Shown here: positions 1 through 5,391 of the stretch, piece after piece | Position numbering within the stretch: position 1 is the first letter of the stretch | Layout: each line of letters opens with the position of its first letter | NCBI GenBank assembly: GCA_050261515.1 | Contig: JBLNDJ010000002.1 | Span: forward strand, 1-6,198 | Direction: 5' to 3' | Source of the DNA: JBLNDJ01 sp050261515 | Lineage (GTDB): Bacteria; Acidobacteriota; Terriglobia; Bryobacterales; Bryobacteraceae | Length of the DNA stretch: 6,198 nucleotides | Notes under the pieces: generated by a model | The model's database searches: none | The model's input: the letters and a program-made list of their open reading frames with translations, nothing else | What the model was told of the DNA's origin: nothing | Position numbers and translations under genes: made by a program

Positions 1-151
1 CTGAGACCCACGCCGATGCGCGCTGGACATCCACGGTGCCGTCCGGCTCGACGGGCATGCCCGCACCGACCCACTGGCTCACACGGGCAGCGGATACGCC
101 CATGCGCTGGGCGAACTCGCCTTTCCGCATGCGTTCTGCGCTCACGAGCAT
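1..151 (-). CDS. Small terminase subunit, Nu1-like (N-terminal 50 residues, partial)
   Basis: Minus-strand gene cut by the left window edge; 50 codons are visible. The start is ATG at 151-149, four bases after a GGAG at 158-155, with an in-frame TAA at 166-164 that excludes a longer protein. The visible protein has an HTH of the Nu1/small-terminase type: residues 10-28 read KGEFAQRMGVSAARVSQWV, followed by GMPVEPDGTVDV, the usual hydrophobic-proline plus acidic-glycine turn after the recognition helix. Small terminases bind the packaging (cos or pac) site and recruit the large terminase ATPase to load DNA into procapsids. Position after the replication module fits either a prophage packaging module or the terS of a PICI-type satellite. 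The rest of the gene is outside the window, so another HTH phage protein (excisionase or regulator) remains possible. Confidence 0.7.
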   Translation of the reverse strand, partial: MLVSAERMRKGEFAQRMGVSAARVSQWVGAGMPVEPDGTVDVQRASAWVS

Positions 152-271
152 CGTCTCCAGGTCTTAATCCCGCTTAAGTTAAGTGCAAGTCGAGTTCGCA
201 ACTGGTCGAATTGTGCAATCATTCCACCCGCCGGCGAAAGTCGCCAGACAGGACCCGCGAATCGCCCGGGC
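152..271. other. Intergenic gap upstream of the small terminase gene
   Basis: 120 bp between the portal-like ORF and the terminase start. It is more AT-rich than its surroundings. It contains an 11-bp palindrome CTTAAGTTAAG at 173-183 (arms CTTAA/TTAAG) and two copies of GTGCAA at 183-188 and 213-218. The same hexamer occurs in the leftward control region at 5343-5348. I see no convincing -35/-10 pair for a dedicated minus-strand promoter and no T-run terminator. Confidence 0.4.
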
Positions 272-493
272 TCAGTAAAACCATCGCCGCAAGTCCCGCC
301 GGCCACGGGGCGCGTGCAGGCGATCCGGGTTCAGCGGGTTGTCCGGATGGTTCAGCGGCATCCAGCCGCCGCCGTCCGGCCGCAGGGGCGCGGCGTCGGT
401 CTCGTTCGCTTGGCGCAGCGCCTCGCGGTAGGCGTGGCGGCGATACGCCCAGGCGGGCGAGATCATTTCGATCAATCGGTCAAGCCAGTGCAT
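272..493 (-). CDS. 73-aa protein resembling the N-terminus of a lambda-family portal protein
   Basis: Start ATG at 493-491 with a good Shine-Dalgarno (AAGGA followed by a short spacer), so this is probably translated. The first ~27 residues, with MHWLDRLIEMISP then AWAYRRHAYREALR, have the pattern that opens lambda-type portal proteins: a Trp-rich start, an (I/V)(S/A)P turn and an Arg-rich amphipathic helix. The end, RGRRDLRRW, loosely recalls the later portal segment ending RDLVRN. Portals are about 500 residues and form the dodecameric head gate. This gene stops after 73 residues, and the 120 bp before the terminase gene cannot hold the rest. It also lies upstream of the small terminase, not after the large one as in lambda. 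It may be a remnant, an independent small protein, or a portal mimic. The homology is from memory of the family pattern and is moderate at best. Confidence 0.6.
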   Translation of the reverse strand: MHWLDRLIEMISPAWAYRRHAYREALRQANETDAAPLRPDGGGWMPLNHPDNPLNPDRLHAPRGRRDLRRWFY

Positions 494-515
494 GCCTTCC
501 TTCTTCAGAGTCGGC

Positions 516-539
516 GCGGGTATGCGGGTATTGCGGGTA
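516..539 (+). repeat. Left iteron cluster, three GCGGGTA copies
   Basis: GCGGGTA occurs at 516-522, 524-530 and 533-539, with start-to-start spacings of 8 and 9 bp. The spacing is a little under one helical turn, as in iterons bound by replication initiators. Confidence 0.7.
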
Positions 540-545
540 CGGCCG

Positions 546-563
546 TCTCCCTTATCTCCCTTA
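546..563 (+). repeat. Tandem 9-bp direct repeat
   Basis: TCTCCCTTA occurs twice back to back (546-554 and 555-563), inside the gap between the outer and inner inverted arms. No matching tandem pair exists on the right side, so this is a separate structure. Confidence 0.75.
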
Positions 564-579
564 CCTACCTACCTTTGCC

Positions 580-598
580 TTCCACACCCTTTCCACAC
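580..598 (+). repeat. 8-bp direct repeat TTCCACAC at the palindrome centre
   Basis: TTCCACAC at 580-587 and again at 591-598, 11 bp apart, i.e. one helical turn. The second copy extends to CTTTCCACA, one mismatch from the DnaA-box consensus; the first extends to a two-mismatch version. Relevance to DnaA binding is inference. Confidence 0.5.
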
Positions 599-643
599 GC
601 CCCAGGGTAGGTAGGTAGGTTGCGGATTTTGGGGATAGGGCTG

Positions 644-669
644 TACCCGCAATACCCGCAACTCCCCGC
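644..669 (-). repeat. Right iteron cluster, inverted copies of GCGGGTA
   Basis: TACCCGC at 644-650 and 653-659 are exact inverted copies of the left iteron. A third, TCCCCGC at 663-669, has one mismatch. Spacing is 9 and 10 bp, mirroring the left cluster. Confidence 0.65.
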
Positions 670-691
670 GCCACGTGGTCACACCGTGGCG
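669..691. other. Hairpin over the helicase stop codon
   Basis: Arms CGCCACG (669-675) and CGTGGCG (685-691) form a 7-bp GC-rich stem with a 9-nt loop that contains the helicase TGA. On the minus strand it is followed by CGGGGAG and no T-run, so it is not a standard intrinsic terminator. It may stabilise the mRNA end or be incidental. Confidence 0.35.
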
Positions 692-2949
692 TCGCCACCT
701 TTGCCGTGGCGGATCTTGTACAAGACGGTCTTCTTGTGCCTGTCCTCTCCGGTGCGCTCGAGGAAGATCTCATTCTCACCAAAGCGCGTCCCGCGGCGGG
801 CGCGAAGGATGTTCCCAAGTTGGACCGCGAAATACGGGTTAGGTCTTGCGGCCTCATGGGAGGTCGTCTGGCCGTAAATCTTGGCCACCTCGCGAGGCAG
901 TGCGATGCCTCCGGTCTGGATCGCGTCGATCAAGTTCTTCAAGGCGAACTCCTCTGCACCAAAATGCTGCTCGATCTGGATGAAGAAGGTCTCCCACTCC
1001 TCCGATTCAAGGTCCATCTGCGAGTAGAGTTTTCGCTGGTTAGTCAGGAAGCCCTCGATGCCGGCGTTTTTCAGGATGCCGCCAACCAGTTCCTTCCACT
1101 GCGTGTATGTGCCGAAGGGCGTGCCGCCGAAAGCAGGCCTGCCGGCCGCGTACCACGCGCGGATCAAGATCAGGAGTGCCGCCAGTAGGTTGGCGCGCTC
1201 GGTTCTGCAATGTTCGACCAGGTTCGGGTGCTTGAAGTTCTTCCGGAGGTGCGGCTGTGCGCAGCGCGGATCGATCCTGACCCGATAGCATCGCCGCACC
1301 ATGTCCCGCGAGACGGCCACGTTGTTGCCCGTAATGGCCCAGGAGGCGCGGTTCGGGACGATCCGTTCCTGCGAGAAACCTAAGACGCGCGATTGGAACA
1401 AGGGCTTCGTCAATGCCGCCTCAAGCGCATCGGACTGAAGCACGCCATGCAAATTGTCGAAGACAATGAAAGTCCGCCCCGAATCGAGGAGCGAGAACAA
1501 CAACTTCGGCCACTCCTCGCGCGTGGACGGCGGCGCGATGACGGCCGCCACGTCTCCCGTGGCGATGATGGAGGCCACGTCGGTCAACAGCCCCTTGCCA
1601 GAACCCGAGACCGGCGAGTCGAAGACGCACATCGGGACGACGTCGACCAGTTGCCGGACCAACGGCGTGATGCAGAACCCGATGAAGTTCGCCCGGTCTG
1701 CGACGGGATCTTCAAAGGGGAAGTCCGTCACTACATCTAGCAAGCGGTGTTTTGCTCCTTGCAGATCCTGCTCGGTCGGCCTCTCCGGCACCGGCGGCAA
1801 CAGGAAACCGGCGGGCGGAACGTAAATCATCCGCGTGGCGCGATCATAACCAGGCGTCCCGTGGATCGTACCGTCGGCCCGGACAATCGGCGTGCGGGCG
1901 ATGGCTTCGACGACGGGGAACGTGCCTGGCGCGTAATCGTACGCCAGCAAATCCTCGCAAAGCGGACGCGGGGGAAATACGCCTTCCGGCCCCTTGGGCC
2001 CCTCCCTGTAGAAGAGCGCGACGTCGGCGAGGCGGCTGCGCATGGAGGCCCAGGTGAGGATCTCCAGAAAGGGCTCACCCGCCGCGTCGATCCGAAAGCG
2101 CACCGTCTCACGCAGACGCCGGAACACAGAGGGCGGATCGTTGGCCTGCTGGAGGGCGGCCACGGCCTCGGTGCGCAGATCTGAGAGCTGCTTTCCCGAA
2201 ATGATGATCGCGGGCTTCGCGGATTCGGCCGCGGCCGTGAGCGCCTTGTCTTTCGCGAGGAAAGCTCGCGACTTATCTTTGGCTTCCCTGCGAGCCTTCT
2301 TGAGGGCGTTCAGGTCGATCCGGAGGCCGACCTTGGATTCGGCTGCGGCGCGTTTAGCAGCGCCGAGAAAATCATTCCATTGACCATCGGGAATCATCGC
2401 CAGGAGGACCGGCACTTCGAACAAGCGTTGCGCCTTGCCGGTGGATTTGCATTCTTCCAGGATGCTGTACAGGCGATCAAGATTGTCCGACGGCATCTCG
2501 ATCACCTGCGGCTGTGGGAGTTCCGTTTTCACTTTGTCCGTGGCGGCGGATTCAACGACGTCCAATCCTGCAAATAGATCCGCCTTCGACGGCGGTTCAG
2601 GGTGCTCGCGCACGTAGTCGATGGCCCCGGCGATGAGGCGCGACAGCTCGCCGTCCTCAACGGCCGGTTTATCCTCGTCGTCGATTGGCTCATCGTCTTG
2701 CCACGGGTCACGGAGGAAGTCGAGCCAGGCCGCGAGCCCGGACAACTCGCGGACCTCGCCGCGGTCGTATCGGCCGAGGTCGAGCAGCGCCGTGTGCAAG
2801 TTGACAAGTCCTACGCCGGGGCCCGGCAAGCTGTCCAAGGCGATTATGACTTCGAAGAGCGGGTCCCAGTTCGTGGTCTCGACACCAGCTTCGAGACAGG
2901 CCGGGTCGATCTTTTGATTTTTGTACTCGTTTTCCGCTAAACTCCCCAT
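679..2949 (-). CDS. Replicative helicase-like P-loop ATPase (P4/D5-type phage replication protein)
   Basis: 756 aa from ATG at 2949-2947, chosen because GAGG lies six bases upstream; an in-frame TTG two codons earlier abuts that GAGG and leaves no spacing. The ATPase core is in the C-terminal half: Walker A SPVSGSGKG (about 445-453), hydrophobic Walker B TFIVFDN (493-499), a sensor-1 motif AITGNN (538-543) and a following Arg-rich SRDMVRR strand that would supply an arginine finger. Next comes WKELVGGIL plus an AGIEGFL turn, then a C-terminal winged-helix-like tail (about 706-750). This order is typical of D5/P4-alpha-like SF3-related helicases that open phage or satellite origins. The first ~250 residues include an acidic stretch (about 84-100) and a charged Lys/Arg-rich helix; I see no Toprim or archaeo-eukaryotic primase motif. 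The gene follows the MerR-type gene after 57 bp and is followed by origin-like repeats. ATPase identity is firm; origin binding is inferred. Confidence 0.85.
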   Translation of the reverse strand: MGSLAENEYKNQKIDPACLEAGVETTNWDPLFEVIIALDSLPGPGVGLVNLHTALLDLGRYDRGEVRELSGLAAWLDFLRDPWQDDEPIDDEDKPAVEDGELSRLIAGAIDYVREHPEPPSKADLFAGLDVVESAATDKVKTELPQPQVIEMPSDNLDRLYSILEECKSTGKAQRLFEVPVLLAMIPDGQWNDFLGAAKRAAAESKVGLRIDLNALKKARREAKDKSRAFLAKDKALTAAAESAKPAIIISGKQLSDLRTEAVAALQQANDPPSVFRRLRETVRFRIDAAGEPFLEILTWASMRSRLADVALFYREGPKGPEGVFPPRPLCEDLLAYDYAPGTFPVVEAIARTPIVRADGTIHGTPGYDRATRMIYVPPAGFLLPPVPERPTEQDLQGAKHRLLDVVTDFPFEDPVADRANFIGFCITPLVRQLVDVVPMCVFDSPVSGSGKGLLTDVASIIATGDVAAVIAPPSTREEWPKLLFSLLDSGRTFIVFDNLHGVLQSDALEAALTKPLFQSRVLGFSQERIVPNRASWAITGNNVAVSRDMVRRCYRVRIDPRCAQPHLRKNFKHPNLVEHCRTERANLLAALLILIRAWYAAGRPAFGGTPFGTYTQWKELVGGILKNAGIEGFLTNQRKLYSQMDLESEEWETFFIQIEQHFGAEEFALKNLIDAIQTGGIALPREVAKIYGQTTSHEAARPNPYFAVQLGNILRARRGTRFGENEIFLERTGEDRHKKTVLYKIRHGKGGDATV

Positions 2950-2967
2950 GGTCAACCTCGAATCGAA

Positions 2968-3006
2968 TCAGCCCGGACGGCGCCGCCAGCGCCTCCGGGC
3001 TTTCAT
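2968..3006 (-). CDS. Possible 12-aa Arg-rich leader peptide
   Basis: ATG at 3006-3004 directly abuts the TAA of the upstream MerR-type gene (TAAATG) and reads MKARRRWRRRPG then TGA, ending 18 bp before the helicase ATG. Six of twelve residues are Arg. The peptide exactly spans the strong hairpin described separately, so ribosome movement through it would melt that hairpin. There is only a weak upstream GGGG as a ribosome site. In GC-rich DNA Arg-rich short frames arise by chance, so this is a candidate only. Confidence 0.25.
   Translation of the reverse strand: MKARRRWRRRPG
2970..3001 (-). promoter_or_regulatory. Strong stem-loop in the helicase mRNA leader
   Basis: On the minus strand AGCCCGGA plus GGCGC pairs with GCGCC plus TCCGGGCT around a 5-nt loop, giving 13 base pairs with one bulged G. 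The stem base is about 20 nt before the helicase ATG, leaving the GAGG ribosome site free. There is no T-run after it in the direction of transcription, so it is not an intrinsic terminator for this operon. On the + strand it is followed by TTTCATTTAT, but no + strand gene would use it. A role in mRNA processing, stability or translation of the helicase is inferred. Confidence 0.55.
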
Positions 3007-3606
3007 TTATCTGCCCCGCCGCCCGCCGCGGGCCCTGGTCTCCGTCACCACCTCGTGGATGCGAGCCAACGTGCCGACCACGATGGCCCGCGCGTCGAGG
3101 ACGAGCCGTGCCTCAGGGTCGATCAGCGTCCGTCGCTCCAGGTCGCGCTTTACGTCCGCGCGGCGGTCGGCTGGCACGTGCGCAAGCAGCGCGGCGCGAT
3201 CACAGACAGTCAGCGCGCTCTCGCCGAGGAACGTCGCGAGCTGGTCGGGTGCCACGAGGTCGACGCCGTAATCGAACTGCCGCCGGCTGATCACCAGGAG
3301 CGCGCCAGGGAACTCGCCGCCAGTGGTCTGCGGCCAGTACTGCTCCACCAGGACGCGAGCGCAATCCGCTGCGATGAGTGGCGCCTGCCGCTGGCCCACG
3401 TAGGGCAGGACCAGCCGCTGTATGCGCAGGACGAGCAAGTCCCACGCGGAGTAGCGCCGCCGGTGGCCGGTGCCGACCGGCTTGAGCGGCAGCGGGACGA
3501 GGCTACGCTTACACCACGCTTTGAGAGCCTCGGGGGAGGTGCCGATTATTCCTGCTGTTTCCCTGAGCCCGAACTCCGGTTGACGTAGTACGGCATCAAT
3601 TCGCAT
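3007..3606 (-). CDS. MerR-type HTH DNA-binding protein
   Basis: 199 aa starting at ATG 3606-3604, with GGAG eight bases upstream. Residues 13-39 (GLRETAGIIGTSPEALKAW and on) form an HTH, followed by the wing GTGHRRRYSAWDLLVLRI (46-63). The R-R-R-Y-S followed by D-L-x-x-L-x-I pattern is characteristic of MerR-family winged helices. The C-terminal two thirds (70-199) are not the usual dimerising coiled coil plus metal-binding loop: no Cys cluster is seen, and the tail ends in a basic RARGGRRGR. It probably acts as an element-encoded regulator or as a DNA-binding accessory to replication or excision. It is separated from the gene before it by 91 bp with its own possible promoter, and leads into the helicase gene. 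The exact role is unknown. Confidence 0.7.
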   Translation of the reverse strand: MRIDAVLRQPEFGLRETAGIIGTSPEALKAWCKRSLVPLPLKPVGTGHRRRYSAWDLLVLRIQRLVLPYVGQRQAPLIAADCARVLVEQYWPQTTGGEFPGALLVISRRQFDYGVDLVAPDQLATFLGESALTVCDRAALLAHVPADRRADVKRDLERRTLIDPEARLVLDARAIVVGTLARIHEVVTETRARGGRRGR

Positions 3607-3625
3607 TCGTTATTCTCCCGTCACA

Positions 3626-3652
3626 GGGACCACTGGTTCCCTCACCGTATAA
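3626..3652 (-). promoter_or_regulatory. Possible promoter -10 and palindromic operator before the MerR-type gene
   Basis: On the minus strand a -10-like TTATAC (3652-3647) lies 40 bp before the ATG; no good -35 is seen at 16-18 bp spacing. Just after it, at the expected transcription start, is GGGA(A)CCA(G)TGGTCCC (3641-3626), arms GGGACCA/TGGTCCC interrupted by one extra base. Placement suits autoregulation, but the promoter is weak. Confidence 0.3.
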
Positions 3653-3697
3653 GGGCGCCAAAAGACCGCCCAGGAAGAATTTTCTTTCTAGCTGCGC

Positions 3698-4669
3698 CTA
3701 ATAGCCGCGGGGAACACAGATCGTCGGCCACAGCGGCCCCCAGACCCGGCGATAGAGCTCCTGGCGCTCCGCTTCCGGGTCGTGGGCGACGGCGCGCCGC
3801 TGCTGTTGACGGTGCTGCGCGAATGGGAGCAGTGGTGCTGCGCCGGTGAGGACGACGGCGACCTTCCGCGTGGTTATGCCGCCTGATGCCGTCCGGCGCC
3901 GAACGATCACTCGCTCCGTCACGCGCGCCACGCGATCCAGACCGAGCCGTTGCGCCATCGCTCGCAGGCGTGGCGTGCGGAGCTGGTACATCATGCGCTG
4001 GTAGCCTGCATCGCCCAATGCCGCCTTGGTCGCGCCATCGAGCCAAGCGTCGATGGTCGCGGCGAGCTCGCGATCCTTCCGCGCACCCGATGCGCGCAGC
4101 GCATCCGGCAGATCGCAGAGATCGCTGCTGCTCCGGCTAGCGCCCGAGACCACGGTGTCCGCGATCTCCGGTGTCACATCGACGTGCGTCGCGTCCTGAT
4201 GTCGCAGGCGGGCGAGTGCCCGGAGGTAGTGCCGCCGCACGGTGCGATGCACCGCAGTCCGGAGGTACGACCCCGGCCGGGTGATGCGCGCATTTCGCCA
4301 ACAGCGCGACCGTAGCAGGCGCAAAATCACCTCGTACAGATCTGGCGGGTCGATGCGCCCCAGTTTGTCCACGCTGGCGGTCGCCCTGATCGGTGAGGAT
4401 GCGCTCAGATCGATACCGAGCTCGGCCACGCAGAAGGCGCAGATGGTCTCCCACGCCGCGCGTCTGTCAGCCGGAGAAGCATGACCATTGACGACGGTAT
4501 CTGCGGCAGTCGCCGCGCCCTCACATGCCGCGCGTTGTGCTGCCTGAGTGCCACGGAAGACCTCAACCAGGGCCGCCCGCTCCCAGGTCGCGAGCCGACC
4601 TGCTGCGGGGAATAGCGTCCCCGGCGCCGCGGGCGCAACTGGGGCCCGGCTGGTCCAGAGTGCGGTCAT
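3698..4669 (-). CDS. 323-aa protein of unknown function, faint sigma-factor-like character
   Basis: Starts at ATG 4669-4667, 9 bp after the stop of the preceding gene, with no close ribosome site, so translation is probably coupled. I do not recognise the family. Residues 108-148 include DPPDLYEVILRLL and ITRPGSYLRTAVHRTVRRHY, which recall sigma-70 region 2 (the 'nPraYLrt..rN...d..R' pattern of ECF factors). Residues 211-245 (AATIDAWLDGATK to LRAMAQRLGLDRV) could form a helical region like region 4, but the linker and core motifs are poor matches. The Ala-rich N-terminus (1-60) has no signal peptide or membrane segment. The tail is rich in Gln/Arg (QHRQQQRRA). The position between the ParB-motif protein and the MerR-type regulator suggests an early regulatory or replication role. 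The sigma resemblance is low confidence; coding status is supported by length and operon packing. Confidence 0.7.
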   Translation of the reverse strand: MTALWTSRAPVAPAAPGTLFPAAGRLATWERAALVEVFRGTQAAQRAACEGAATAADTVVNGHASPADRRAAWETICAFCVAELGIDLSASSPIRATASVDKLGRIDPPDLYEVILRLLRSRCWRNARITRPGSYLRTAVHRTVRRHYLRALARLRHQDATHVDVTPEIADTVVSGASRSSSDLCDLPDALRASGARKDRELAATIDAWLDGATKAALGDAGYQRMMYQLRTPRLRAMAQRLGLDRVARVTERVIVRRRTASGGITTRKVAVVLTGAAPLLPFAQHRQQQRRAVAHDPEAERQELYRRVWGPLWPTICVPRGY

Positions 4670-4678
4670 GGCGCGGAT

Positions 4679-5074
4679 TCAGGCCGCCCCTTCCGGGCTC
4701 CTCGCCACGCCGGCTGCGGCGACCAGCTCATCAACGAACAACCGGAGCTGCTTCGCGGATTGGGAGGCGTCCAACCGCCACTTGCGGAGTTCTTCTGGCG
4801 TGCATTGGCTGGCGATCACATGGACATTGAGTCCCGACAGGTCCAGACACAGACTGTGGATGTTGGACAGCGTATCGATCATACGTTGCTTGGCCGGAAC
4901 CTTATCCGGCGGTGGAAACTCGAGGACGGGCGTTGCGGCAGTCGAAGGTGGCGGTGGCGCCTGGGCCGCCACGAGCGGCGCGGGCTGCACTGCTTGACTC
5001 GTCAGCTCGAAATCGAGGGACGCCCGAGGCTGGGTTCCTCCGTCCGTCCTGATGTCTGCGATCTTCAGGCGCAT
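4679..5074 (-). CDS. Small protein with an N-terminal ParB-like motif, otherwise unknown
   Basis: 131 aa from ATG 5074-5072, which has GAGG six bases upstream. A GTG at 5086 overlaps the stop of the excisionase-like gene (GTGA) and would add four residues, but has a poorer ribosome site. Residues 4-21 read KIADIRTDGGTQPRASLD, closely matching the opening strand and QPR turn of ParB/Srx-fold nuclease-like domains. The protein then departs from the family: the catalytic or CTP-binding GxxR-type motifs are missing, replaced by a Pro/Ala-rich linker (about 30-60, including PPPPS and FPPPDKVP). A helical C-terminal part (62-122) is rich in Leu and charged residues. This looks like a ParB start fused to, or decayed into, another domain. 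It lies in the leftward cluster between excisionase-like and 323-aa genes, nearly contiguous with both. Function is unknown. Confidence 0.7.
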   Translation of the reverse strand: MRLKIADIRTDGGTQPRASLDFELTSQAVQPAPLVAAQAPPPPSTAATPVLEFPPPDKVPAKQRMIDTLSNIHSLCLDLSGLNVHVIASQCTPEELRKWRLDASQSAKQLRLFVDELVAAAGVARSPEGAA

Positions 5075-5082
5075 CGCGGGCC

Positions 5083-5301
5083 TCACGCCGCCGGTTGTTG
5101 CTCACCGGTCTCGACGAGATTGTCGATCATCGCGAACAGCGGCGCCGCCGGGACCCGCAGCGTTTTCCCAAATGGCACGGCCCTGATTTCGCCCCGCTTA
5201 ATGCGCAAGTAGATGTTCGCCCGGCTCTCGCCAAGCAGATCCGCCACCTCGCAAACCCTGAGCAACTCTCTTTTTCGCGCGTCGTCGCGGCTGATTCTCA
5301 T
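5083..5301 (-). CDS. Excisionase-like HTH protein (HTH_17 / AlpA-Xis type)
   Basis: 72 aa, ATG at 5301-5299. A GGGAGG lies 12 bases upstream, a little far, with a nearer GGGA. Residues 13-60 show the MerR-like winged-helix fold of small excisionases: LLRVCEVADLLGESRANIY, then RIKRGEIRAVPFGKTLRVP, ending in a short helix. This L..v.evA..L.vs...vy..i..G.i.a...G...rvp pattern is the 'excisionase family DNA-binding' signature. Such proteins bend the attachment-site DNA to direct integrase to excision, and AlpA-like members also act as activators in satellites. It is the first gene leftward of the divergent control region, the usual place of xis in PICIs. It could instead be purely a regulator. 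Confidence 0.8.
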   Translation of the reverse strand: MRISRDDARKRELLRVCEVADLLGESRANIYLRIKRGEIRAVPFGKTLRVPAAPLFAMIDNLVETGEQQPAA

Positions 5302-5325
5302 TTCCCGTATCGACCTCCCGGCTCG

Positions 5326-5355
5326 ATCCTACGGGCACTTGCGTGCAAATGTCAA
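5326..5355 (-). promoter_or_regulatory. Leftward early promoter
   Basis: On the minus strand a perfect -35 TTGACA (5355-5350), preceded by a T-run, an 18-bp spacer and a -10 TAGGAT (5331-5326, 4 of 6). It lies 25 bp before the excisionase-like ATG and would drive the whole leftward cluster. A TTGC/GCAA palindrome sits inside the spacer, as expected for a repressor-controlled early promoter. Confidence 0.7.
5339..5348. promoter_or_regulatory. Palindrome in the leftward promoter spacer, candidate operator
   Basis: TTGCGTGCAA has 4-bp arms TTGC/GCAA around GT, centred at 5343.5 between the -35 and -10 of the leftward promoter. A protein bound here would block that promoter. Confidence 0.5.
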
Positions 5356-5360
5356 AAAAA

Positions 5361-5370
5361 CGACTAGTCG
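5361..5370. promoter_or_regulatory. Perfect 10-bp palindrome CGACTAGTCG, candidate operator
   Basis: Fully self-complementary and centred at 5365.5, upstream of both promoters. It abuts the next palindrome; centres are 11 bp apart, one helical turn. Confidence 0.5.
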
Positions 5371-5382
5371 CGTTTGCAAACG
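5371..5382. promoter_or_regulatory. Perfect 12-bp palindrome CGTTTGCAAACG, candidate operator
   Basis: Fully self-complementary, centred at 5376.5, covering the -35 zone of the rightward promoter. It shares the TTGC/GCAA core with the 5339-5348 site; centres are 33 bp apart, three turns. A repressor here would shut off, or autoregulate, the XRE gene. Confidence 0.55.
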
Positions 5383-5391
5383 GATTCCGTG

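Larger units (their letters stand above)
523..660. repeat. Nested imperfect palindrome, about 138 bp
   Basis: The outer arms 523-540 and 643-660 are perfect 18-bp inverted repeats (TGCGGGTATTGCGGGTAC). The inner arms 563-574 and 609-620 are perfect 12-bp inverted repeats (three ACCT units against three AGGT units). The gaps between outer and inner arms are exactly 22 bp on both sides (541-562 and 621-642) and still match at about 12 of 22 positions when folded, so the whole block is one decayed or imperfect palindrome centred near 591.5. The central unpaired segment is 34 nt (575-608). Confidence 0.85.
494..678. other. Repeat-rich non-coding region, candidate replication origin
   Basis: 185 bp between the helicase stop and the portal-like gene. 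It holds nested inverted repeats (523-540/643-660 and 563-574/609-620), inverted clusters of GCGGGTA, two tandem direct repeats, and a long pyrimidine-rich tract on the + strand from about 546 to 603. At 589-597 the word CTTTCCACA differs at one base from the DnaA-box consensus TTWTNCACA. Iterons flanking a less GC-rich centre, immediately beside the replicative helicase gene, are the arrangement of SaPI and P4 origins. Origin function is inferred; the repeats are seen directly. Confidence 0.5.

Noticed and set aside
142..222. 26-codon minus-strand frame (MIAQFDQLR...) overlapping the terminase start
   Set aside because: Only a GGTGGA abutting the ATG as a ribosome site and no recognisable content; too short to support.
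211..660. Open frames on both strands through the repeat region that give similar peptides (GxAGIAGTA)
   Set aside because: The similarity results from the inverted repeat being read on both strands; the frames are low-complexity and lack good starts.
516..669. CRISPR array or insertion-sequence ends
   Set aside because: Repeats are 7-18 bp with no regular spacers; no transposase or target duplication is seen around the inverted repeats.
669..691. Intrinsic terminator after the helicase gene
   Set aside because: The stem is good, but no T-run follows on the minus strand.
706..2940. Several long open frames on the + strand opposite the helicase gene
   Set aside because: They are typical GC-rich antisense shadows: no consistent ribosome sites, no recognisable domains, and the minus-strand frame is clearly the ATPase.
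2950..2955. TTG at 2955 as the helicase start
   Set aside because: It touches the GAGG ribosome site with no spacer; the ATG at 2949 has a six-base spacer.
2970..3010. Rho-independent terminator read on the + strand
   Set aside because: Stem plus TTT is suggestive, but no + strand gene precedes it and it lies inside a minus-strand operon.
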